From: Catonia carolina
Lineage: Eukaryota > Arthropoda > Insecta > Hemiptera > Achilidae
DNA length: 64,000 nucleotides
NCBI GenBank assembly: GCA_035578175.1
Contig: JAQMRL010000001.1
Span: 371,559,720-371,623,719 of the forward strand
Reading direction: 5' to 3'
Shown: positions 55,101 through 64,000 of the stretch, in pieces
How positions within the stretch are numbered: position 1 is the stretch's first letter
Layout: every line of letters begins with the position of its first letter
Notes under the pieces: generated by a model
What the model was told of the DNA's origin: nothing
What the model saw: the letters and a program-made list of their open reading frames with translations, nothing else
Database searches by the model: none
Program-made: the position numbers and the translations under genes

Positions 55101-57504
55101 GACTGTACAAGACTATTTTTGCCGATCAAAACTGTCATACTACGGTCAGTTTAACAGAAAAATGTTTAAATATTGATGTTTTCTTGTTTATTTTTTATGT
55201 AATAAAATATGTGTTTCAAAATTGTGAATATTTAATCTGTAAATTGTTTTTATTTCTGTTTTAAACAAAAACTAGCTGATTTTTCAAAAAAAATATAAGA
55301 TTTTTTAACAAATTTTATACATTACTTAATAAAATCTACGGATAAATAATTTGAAAACAATTTTATAGTTAATTTACGGTCTTAAGTTTATAAAATTTTC
55401 AACCCTTTTTATCTAAAATTTGTACTAATTAAAACACTATTATTTTTCTTTTAAACCATTACAATGAATATCACAAAAAACAACTACGCCTTGTTAAAAA
55501 ATGAACAGAATGATAAACTATAACGCACTTCAGCATTCTTTTGTTTAAATTGTTATCTCAGTTAGTCAGCAGTATATATGTTTAATTAACATTAATTGAC
55601 TTCAGATTTACTCTTATAAAATCGAATTCATCCTTTTTCTTTAAATTAAAGTCTATATCTATGTCCTTAATAAACTTAAAGTGGTATAATGTTGCAGAAA
55701 ATTCAAAAAGTATTTACATTTCAAATGAAAACTCCCTAATAAAATCCTTTATTAATATAACAGGAGTCCATTACTTTATTAATATTTCTTGATTACAAAC
55801 AACACACCCAAGTTTTTACGCTTGCGCATAATGTAATACTCGTATATTACAAATTATGCGTAAAAGACAATAGGTTTATTTGTAAAAATAAATCATGGTA
55901 AAACATTATACTATGGATCGATTGTTTTAATTCTTGTTGTAAAATTTAAAAAAAAACTGTAGAATGAAATTTAAAAAATTCATCTCTTAAATTTTTTATT
56001 CGGTTAATTTTTTACTTGTAATAATTACACAAGTATATAAATACTCTATCGTTGTATCTTAAAAGAAAGAATTTAAAAAGAACGCCGAAGAAGAAATTCT
56101 TATAGCTTAATTAGTCCTGAAAAGCTAATTAAGGACGAAGAGCTTAATTGAATAAAACCGGGTATATACGGATAGACAATTAAAAATATTAATTTCTTTT
56201 CTCATTACGTCGTGTTTTATTAGCTTGTTTTTAAGTAGGTAATTGAGGCCCTGGTTACTTTTTATATTAAGATTTGATACCTTTTCGACATCAGCGATGA
56301 CGAACTTTAACTGAACTTAAAAGTAGGCCTATAACATTGATTTGTTGTTCATAATATCATATCTGCATCTTCAGAAATCCCTATTAAAATTGTTATTATT
56401 TTAATCTTATAGTTAAGAATGAGATTTCACATGTCGTAGAACGGTAACAATAATTAATCGTATCAATAATAACGGTTTTATTGATAACTACACTGTAAAG
56501 AAAAATGTAGGATGAAAATCATATTATTAGAAAAATTAAGAATTATTGCTGTCTAAAAATTTAGCATATTTTTTATTACTTTCAATCGAAAAATAAAAAT
56601 TAATGCAGAAACTTTCTCGGGCTTAGGCAGAATCAAGATTCTAGAACATTCTGCTTCTAAAAGCATAACAAATCTTTTAAACAAAACGTAATTTACTTTT
56701 TATTAAATTTATACAAATATTATTGTACTTTTTATTCTTTATTTTTGATTAAATTTTTACGTTTTAGAAAGTAAGTCTACTTGCAATATTATATCGAGGT
56801 AGCTATTATAAATTAATTTTTACTAATAATATAATACAATAAAACTTATTATTGTAATTTTAATTATAACTATTAACTAATAGCCCAAATAATAAAAATT
56901 ATAATTAATTTTTTTTAACAACCATTTTCAATGAAAACTTAATTCTGCATTAATAAATAAGGCGAAAATTTTGGGTGTCACCATTTTTTGTAAAGGTAAT
57001 AAAAATTATAAACCTTTATTTTTATTTTTTTGTTAGTTTACTAGCGGGAGTTAGCCACACAATGGAAACGAAATCACTCAACCTAAAATTTTACGTAATT
57101 ACTAAAAGAAAAAGCAAACTAAATTAAATTAAATTACTAAATTAACAGGTTGACTGCAATTCGAGTGATGAGTAGTCTTACCAGGTAGGCTAGAATTTTT
57201 TTCCAATTTATGCAGTACCCTATAGTATATAAAAATCAATTAGGTCTACTTGTAAGCCTAAGAAAAAATAATTACTTTCTTTTACTTTTAATTTAAAAAA
57301 AATTGAGACACAAATAATAAATATATTGAGACAAGAATCTGTTTCCCATAAATTAGAAAAACTAATTTATGTTGTCGTGCATAATTGAACAACAAATTGT
57401 GTCCTTTTATTTATAAAAAAAAGATTTCTTTAAAGTCTTATCAAAATTTGGTTAGAGCAACTATTTTCAAGTACGTATGAATCAATAGGTTTTAACGGGT
57501 AATT
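55101..57504. other. A+T-rich stretch with one hairpin
   Basis: About 2.4 kb of very A+T-rich DNA. An imperfect hairpin lies at 55825-55860 (CGCATAATGTAATA against TATTACAAATTATGCG). No gene or repeat was recognised. Confidence 0.45.
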
Positions 57505-57583
57505 TTTAGACCCTATTCGAGAATCGAACCTGGGACCTTCCTTTAGTAGGCAAGTACGCTAACCACTACGTCTAGAGGCAGCC
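57505..57583 (-). mobile_element. tRNA-derived SINE head, family S3
   Basis: On the - strand CGTAGTGGTTAGCG (57570-57557) is an A-box region and CCCAGGTTCGATTCTCG (B box core 57530-57521) follows after about 40 bp. It differs from S1, S2 and S4. Cloverleaf pairing at the acceptor end is lost. The body beyond is not delimited. Confidence 0.7.
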
Positions 57584-57977
57584 ACAATTTTTATTTCTTT
57601 TAAAAATGCAAAAATTAATGCTGAATACAAAACTAAATAACATTTGAGCAAGACAAAAACTAAGGACATTGCTGATGTCAGCATAATATTCACTACCAAA
57701 ATACCTAGTCAAAAACGACAAAAATGAGACACTGATACGTGTCTCAAAGCGTATCTGGCTATACGAACTGAGACGTAAAAATATGTCTTATAGCAGTTAA
57801 CCTGTTAATAACTAAAAATAAAAAGTTTGTATGGTTTTTAGTCGGCGACTCTTACTAGAAAATAATACGATTATTAAAGACATAAAACAAATTAACTAGC
57901 AACTGCACCCAACAATCCGCAAAATTGCGTTAAAGTTCGGTTCGAGTACATCAACGGCTGAATAAAAATTACTATTA

Positions 57978-58744
57978 CAGTAAAATCTCTCCTAATTGAA
58001 GTATAATTTTAACCGACATAGCGTTTAACCGAAAAGGACTGCCTATGTATTTTGAAATTTTATCTTGCAAAAGTATTGTTCTGTATTAAAGTATACCGTA
58101 ATTTCTTGCACCAGTATGTGTTTATTATTAATTAAACTTACATGAAATTGTTCAGCACTAATTCTCTACAAAGTTCATTACTAAAATTTTATTGTTTATA
58201 ATAAACTTTACAAAGAATTGCCGTTTAAAAGTAAAAAATTCGGTTTTTATATCAATTTTGTTTTGTTTTAGGTCAGATATCTTTAAAACTGCTAAAGATA
58301 CAGTTCTACGACTTGTTTTATTAAAATTTTCAGACCGAGTTTCGTAAAAATTTATTAAATTAGCCACTAGAAGTGGGCCGCAATAAATTCAGTATGACCA
58401 AATTTCACTAGGAAATCCGAAATCGGGTTGAAATTTTCCGCTAGCTGTAACTCACTAAAAAAAGCGTTTTCGGACGTAATTATGTATATATGAACTTTTT
58501 TCATTATGTTACTAAAATCACCACACCTGCAAAGTTTAGCAGAATCCTCCCGGGACACTTTATATTATGCAGAAACATTAACAAGCTTATTAAAAGTATG
58601 TTTTATAACCTAAGAGTGTTTTTTTTCTTAATTATGTTCATTTTCTTACTTTGAACTTAGGAAGAATTCTCATTTTTTATCTGAAATTTTGGTTATCCGA
58701 AATGCCCTCCGACCCCTTTATTTCGGATGACGGAGGTTATACTG
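57978..58744. mobile_element. Probable second pogo/Tigger-like element
   Basis: The left end is CAGTAAAATCTCTCCTAATTG and the right end, reversed, is CAGTATAACCTCCGTCATCC. Both have the Tigger CAGTAxAACCTC start, and the right end is followed inward by GAAATAAAGGGGTCGG and TTTCGGATAACC. The left flank is TA (57976-57977); the right TA is lost. No transposase fragment could be read; two open frames inside on the - strand lack motifs. Confidence 0.5.
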
Positions 58745-58849
58745 TTTTACTAGAATGTAGGCCTATATGCTAAATTTTAGAACAATCTCTCTTTTGGTAG
58801 GAATAGAAACAATATTTATTTTGTATGTAAGGTAGCTACCCTATTTCTA

Positions 58850-59170
58850 ACCCTTCCTAAGGAGTGCCTACCACAACTTTTAAAAGGTTCCACTTATTCT
58901 CACAAGTGGTCGTAATTAAAACAATTTATTTTTCTTAATATCATTTAGAAAATACTTACCGATTTTCAAAACTGTTGCTCTTTGGGAAGATATAGATAAA
59001 TAATACGTATTGCTTTAACGTTGTCACCTTTTTACCAAGTGCACAAGTGATCTGTAACAAATGGTTAAGTTTCTCTGTTTAATACCAAGAAAAGAATGTG
59101 ATGAATTTTAGTTTGATAAAATGATTCAGTCAGTTAGGACATTTCGTGTTTATACATTTATAAAAATTTT
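58850..59170 (+). repeat. Family C repeat, copy 5
   Basis: CACTTATTCTCACAAGTGG, ACTTACCGATTTTCAAAACTG, TTGCTCTTTGGGAAGATATAG, AACGTTGTCACCTTTTTACC, GTTTCTCTGTTTAATACC and GATTCAGTCAGTTAGGACATT follow the family C order, and this is one of the best-preserved copies. Confidence 0.65.
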
Positions 59171-60718
59171 CTTATATCTAACAAATTATACACGATATAT
59201 TTTTTACAGTTAAATACACCTATTTACTATTATCATGTACAATACTACATTTTATGTGTTATGGTAATGTTTGTTTCACTTATTCTAACGTTTGGCCTTA
59301 GATTTTATTTATAATGTGTTACATTTTATACATCTATGCTTACTTACTTAATAACTTAATTACTTTAAAAAACTGTTGTGAACAATAAACATTATTGTGT
59401 TTACGATCTTATTACATTTTTAATGCTTGCAATTATGAAATGAAAATATTATTCTAACATATTTTACGGATTCTTTTTTTTCCTAACGAATATTAATCAG
59501 TTTTAATATTTGTGTTAATTTTCCAATTATTTTATCAACGGGCAACTGATTATTCTTGAGTAAATTTTATTAAGTTCTGTAAATATTGAGTTACCTACTG
59601 ATTTAACGAACTTTTTTTATATTACCTTCAAATGTTTACTTACGTTCTTCAATTTGGCTGTAAAAAATGATAATAATTTTCTAGTGTAGGTTCGTTATAA
59701 AAACTCGTTCATTAACTTTAAAAATTCGGAATAATTTTTGTGACTTAACATTCACAATATTTTTCAATTTCGTTTTCCTTTTTTCCGTTTGCTCTTTATT
59801 TTTGTTATTCGAGGAAGTCATTTCGTAATCTATGATTTGTATTTAGTTCTGTCAAAATTTGTATCTTTTATTTTTTTCTTGATACATTTTAATTACCTTA
59901 AATCACTTGATAGATTCTTTATTTTATTAAAAACTTTTTTTTTGACCGGTTGTAATTTATTCTGTGTAGATATCAGTAGAATTTTAATCACAGTTTGGTG
60001 TTCGTTATTCATCCCCGTCCATTTTCTGATTTTCTAGAATAAATCCTCATTCCCCGGTAAATAATTATTATCACTTTCCAAATGATTGTAATTAAAACTT
60101 ATATATCTTGAGATAATACTTTTTAAATTAAGTAATGTTGAATGGAAAACTTAATATCAACTTAAATCAAAGCTTCAAATTGAATAACGATTCTTCTACC
60201 CTTTTTCTGTGAATCTCTTGATTTATACTTAAAGCATTAAAAATAATAGACTTATACATCGGGAAGCAAAAAATTTATAATTATCAGTGATTCAAAAAGT
60301 ACACTAGCAGCTACAAAATAATTTTAATGATGAACGTTTAATATATACTAGAAAAAATCGCTTTAATTCTTTGGTAGAACATGGAAATATAAAGGTTTAT
60401 GTATGATTTCTTCAGAATTTTGGGATATTTGGCTATGAAAATTCTGACGAAACGGCCATTTTGGTATGTTGTCTATCCCAAAATGACAGTTCCTTACAAT
60501 TTAATTGAATCATTTATAAATTTAATAAAAAACAGTCTATCAATTAAAAATATTAAAGTTAAATGGAATCACATGTGTTCTAACATTTCGAAAACAAAAT
60601 ATTACATTCTATAGGTAAAATTGTGCATTCACTAAAACAGACCAATATTACAAAACGAATAGAACAGGTATTAGTAAAAAGACGTTTTAGAATTAGATTT
60701 ACACGACTTACAATATTT
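59171..60718. other. A+T-rich stretch, nothing recognised
   Basis: About 1.5 kb. Open frames of 71 and 82 codons are A+T-driven and lack motifs. Confidence 0.4.
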
Positions 60719-61070
60719 TTTGTTTAGGTCATCAGCCGAGAGGTTGGTTTATACATCCAGAGGTCTTACTAATTAAATTGAGGAGTGAGGTGGTTTAGAT
60801 GCTTATCAATATGTCAGGCCCTCTGAAAAGCTTCCATTTTCACCCCTGCAAATTACATCTTCACCTCAGGGTCTGGCTGTATAATGAAAATCAATACTCC
60901 CAGAGAAGAACTGCAACTAGCGTCTTTTACACATTTATCTCTTCTTTTCTTAAATGCTTTAGTCATATAATTGGCTGACCATGTGATAAGAAACAGAATT
61001 ATATTTTGTAGCCCTGGAACTATAAGATAGAATGCAAATAATTTAACACTCCATCTTGCTGTTGTGGGCA
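60719..61070 (-). mobile_element. SINE-B copy
   Basis: On the + strand TTGTTTAGGTCATCAGCCGAG to CATCTTGCTGTTGTGGGC. The GTGCCTTCCTCACTGAGTGG segment is deleted. The 93-codon - strand frame is SINE body. Confidence 0.9.
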
Positions 61071-61430
61071 TTATTACCGCCAAAAGAGAAAAGAAAATAC
61101 CACACTTGTAACACAGCTCTCCCATCTGTAACATGATATTAATGTTTACTCACACCTACAAAGATTCGAGAACAAACAGACATCCAAACACTTACCTAAT
61201 GCTTAAAGACTGCCTAAAACTCAAATCGAATGTACAAAACCTGATGAATTTTACTTTAAACGTACGAAGTAAAATTTAATTACTGTGTGACTTTAGATAT
61301 AATAAAATTTTATAAACGGTATTCTTTTGAAATTATTTTTGATGCTTATTATTCTATAATTCAAACTAGGTTTTTGTAGATCGTATTTCCTTAACAGTGA
61401 TCACATTGTGGTAAATATTATGCTAACTGT

Positions 61431-61593
61431 TGCCGTTGGTGTAGCGGTCACCACAACTGCTTTCTATGCCAGGGGTCTCAAGTTTGATTCCCGGTTAGGT
61501 ATTTGGTATTTTTTATTATTGTATCATCTCCTGTCATTACCTACGCATAAGCCAAGATTTATTTAAGTATCTTCTCATAAAATAAAAAAAAAT
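61431..61593 (+). mobile_element. tRNA-derived SINE, family S1
   Basis: TTGGTGTAGCGGTCACC (A box region) and AGTTTGATTCC (B box, 61481-61491) are degenerate. The body TGTCATTACCTACGCATAAGCC is shared with the copy at 45.4 kb, and the end is AAAATAAAAAAAAATT. Confidence 0.85.
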
Positions 61594-63221
61594 TGTATTT
61601 GTCTCTTTTCTGTAGTACGTAATGACCGAGACGTTGATATAACCTTAAAAAATATTATGGTTTTTTTTTAAACAAGAATCGGTAAAATCAAATATAATTT
61701 ATCCATTGGTTTGAATCTAATCTCATGATTTTAATCAAGATTTGTTTAATTAGTTTCAAACTAAATGCATAAAATTAACTAACCGACTTAGTTACCAACG
61801 ATATTATGCGTAATATTATCCCTGTACGTGACCAGTTTAATAAAGAGTATCAGTGTCTCTCTGTTCTAATGACATCATGGACCCTTTCTCATTAGGCAAA
61901 GTACTGAGGATGGATTACTAGGAACAATTTAAGTTAAGTGTTTCAAATAAGATTTCAATAAATGGTTGACAAATCACATTAACTTTCTTACTAATTTTCA
62001 AGGAGTATTAAATGTTATAAATTTTCCGTTCTACTTCCATTTTATGTGCATAAATGTCATAAGTTTTCATTGACAATAATGTAGACTTACTCACTCATTC
62101 AGAGAACAATTTAAATACTGTAAATGGTGTAGAATAATTAATCCTATTAACTTTTTTGTTACATGTAGATCACTAATTATTTACTGGAAAACAGTAATAA
62201 ATTTATAGAGGCTTGGAAGTGAGTCCTGTTAAAAACTATTCATAATATTTATAATTTTTAGTAAGATTATTAAGGTTTTAACACATTTCATTCTACTTAA
62301 TCAATTTTTAGCAACAATAACAGTTTTTCAGGACTTGTAGTGTTTAGGTTTTAACACCAATTATTAATAATTATAAAACTTTGTTCTTTTAATATTATTT
62401 AATTTAATCTATTTTTATAATTAATTTTTGTTGAATTGATATTTTGGTGAAGACCTTCTTTTCATCAGATTCAAACATCACTGATTAACCAATAACTTAG
62501 TGTAATTTTCTTCTTCCTAAATAATAATTTAAAAATAAAATAATTTTTTTAGTTTCAAGTTTTCTTTTAATGTTTTTTTATTTAAAATTTAAATAATAAT
62601 TGTTAAATATTATTTAGATTATTTTAATAAATTAAGGGGAGATAGGAAGTCCTATCTCGCTAATGCGAAACTTGTAAATTTTGTGACTCATTATCTCGGA
62701 AACTACTAATGATAGCAGTTTGCAATTTTTACCAGTTATTTATACTTGACTAAGGAAGCTACTGATCCTCTGCTACCCTTTAACATCAATTTTGAAAAAT
62801 GTTATGATTGTTTTATTGCCGAACTAATTTTTTTTTCTATTTTCAACAGAAAATAATTTTTATCTTAAAAATACCTCATGTACATTACTGAGAGAGGATC
62901 CATAATCTAACTATAGGATAATAAACACACAGAAAAAAATGTAGCATTCTATGATCAGTAAATTTTGAGAAAAATGGTTATTCACTATGAAAAATATGAT
63001 TTTTCAAAAACGGCAAAATAAAAGTATTTTAGTACCAGCACGAAACACTTAGATGCAATCCTGTTCAAAGAAATGACATACTACATCAATCACAAAATGA
63101 GTTCGTTATAATCAACATAACCTACAAATATTTCTGTTAAAAATTATCTATACCACAGTATTCTAGGTTGCGTAGTTCTTGAAAATACATAAACAATTTA
63201 CTGAAACTATGATCTAAAAAT
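61594..63221. other. A+T-rich stretch, nothing recognised
   Basis: About 1.6 kb of very A+T-rich DNA with no recognised repeat or gene. Confidence 0.4.
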
Positions 63222-63494
63222 TTGTTGTTGTTTAGGTCAACAGCCGAAAGGCTGGTTTGAACCTCTAGAGGTTTTACTAAGTAAAACCAAGGAATGAGGT
63301 GGTTTACTATTGCCTTACTCACCGAGTTGAAAGAATGCGCTTATAAGCATGCCAGGCCCTTCGAAAAGCACCCACTTTCCATCCTGCAAATGACACCTTC
63401 ACTTCATTCACCACAGGGACTGGCGGTATGGTGAAATTCATTACTCTCAGAGAAGATAACTCTGACTAGTGTGTTTTACACCTCTACCTCTAAC
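63222..63494 (-). mobile_element. SINE-B copy, 5'-truncated
   Basis: On the + strand TTGTTGTTGTTTAGGTCAACAG through the standard body to 'GTTTTACACCTCTACCTCTA'. About 120 bp of the 5' end are missing. The (AAC)n tail is intact. Confidence 0.92.
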
Positions 63495-64000
63495 AAAATT
63501 CTGTTCTGTTTTCTATAATAATTTTAAAATACATTTTTTTGTGCCAAAATCTGGGTAAACTATTTTACTGATTTCCAAGTATTGGCATGGAATGCTGATG
63601 ACTGGATTTTTAATGATTATTTTTAAAAGTAGATCTTAATAAACCTATTTCCATTGTATTTTGCAGAAATATATAATCCTATCTGGGTTTGATGAGAAAA
63701 TATTAAGCTTAACCAGTAGTTGGCATGGGTGCCAAGTTCCAGATTTTAAAAAGCCAGATATTGAAATTTGTAATTGTAATTGGTAAACTAGACCCTATTA
63801 TATATTCCAAAAGTACAGTGAGTAAATAATGTAGGCTACTAATACATGATTTAGAAACACTATGGAAATAATTCGTAAATATAAATTTTAATATTATTAA
63901 GAAAACAGATTATTATTATTTTTTCACTAAATATTCACCAAATGTTTAAAATTTTAATTAAAACCAACCAATAGAATTAAAAATAACATTTTAAATTGTT
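63495..64000. other. A+T-rich stretch, nothing recognised
   Basis: No repeat or coding signal was recognised up to the window end. Confidence 0.4.

Noticed and set aside
55825..55860. A palindromic MITE or regulatory hairpin
   Set aside because: The arms contain unpaired bases and no TSD or second copy was found. It is noted only as a local hairpin.
1..64000. CRISPR arrays, rRNA genes, bacterial operons
   Set aside because: No regularly spaced identical repeats with unique spacers, no rRNA core sequence, and no tight gene packing. The sequence is eukaryotic repeat-rich DNA.

Overview
The window reads as a transposon-dense, A+T-rich stretch of a large arthropod genome. An insect, perhaps a hemipteran, is my best guess, from the tRNA-derived SINEs and the mix of jockey-like and RTE-like LINEs; that taxonomic call is weak. 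I found no intact host protein-coding gene. Open frames longer than about 60 codons are almost all inside repeats, run through microsatellites, or lie in A+T-rich sequence without homology signals.

The dominant content is a set of interspersed repeat families. (1) Ten copies (six on the + strand, four on the -, counting by the strand that carries the GT run) plus two remnants of a roughly 0.9-1.0 kb element with no coding capacity. It has a 13-bp subterminal inverted repeat (ACTTTCTCTTGCC), a hairpin near each end, a central (GT)n run and a conserved 3' tip. This architecture resembles non-autonomous Helentrons (HINE/DINE-like). (2) A roughly 400-bp retroposon, here called SINE-B, with an (AAC)n tail, present about eleven times. 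Its last ~23 nt, including a stem-loop, match the 3' end of a LINE (LINE-A) also in the window. (3) tRNA-headed SINEs of at least four types (S1-S4). (4) LINE fragments of at least seven kinds: LINE-A with reverse-transcriptase motifs, a LINE-X C-terminal family, jockey-like 3' ends, and several single fragments. (5) DNA-transposon remnants: a hAT-type MITE, a pogo/Tigger derivative with transposase fragments and a second likely one, a long-arm foldback element, another inverted repeat, and a possible piggyBac-type element. (6) An unclassified dispersed repeat, family C.

Layout: 0-9 kb holds HINE copies, SINE-B copies and the hAT MITE. 10.3-11.0 kb is an almost G-free (A/C-rich) degenerate tandem repeat with a G-quadruplex motif on the - strand. 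11.8-12.7 kb is the Tigger derivative followed by a tRNA-SINE. 13-26 kb alternates HINE copies with LINE-X, LINE-A and other LINE fragments. 27-31 kb holds jockey and RT fragments, SINE-B and the foldback element. 31.5-36 kb is mostly unannotated A+T-rich DNA. 36-40.5 kb has LINE-X, a jockey 3' end, an S2 SINE split by a SINE-B with a 13-bp target duplication, and a nearly complete HINE. 42-49.7 kb holds SINEs, a 154-bp tandem duplication and a decayed LINE-A. 51.3-52.2 kb is a G+C-richer LINE fragment.

The most unusual locus is 53.6-54.1 kb. It is a CpG-rich island in A+T-rich DNA whose - strand carries a CCAAT motif, a TATA box and, about 360 bp downstream, a near-perfect metazoan histone-mRNA 3' stem-loop with its usual flanks. 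No core-histone protein can be read between them. A second G+C-rich island lies at 54.8-55.1 kb. From 55 kb to the end the window is mostly A+T-rich DNA with scattered SINE, Tigger-like and family C copies.
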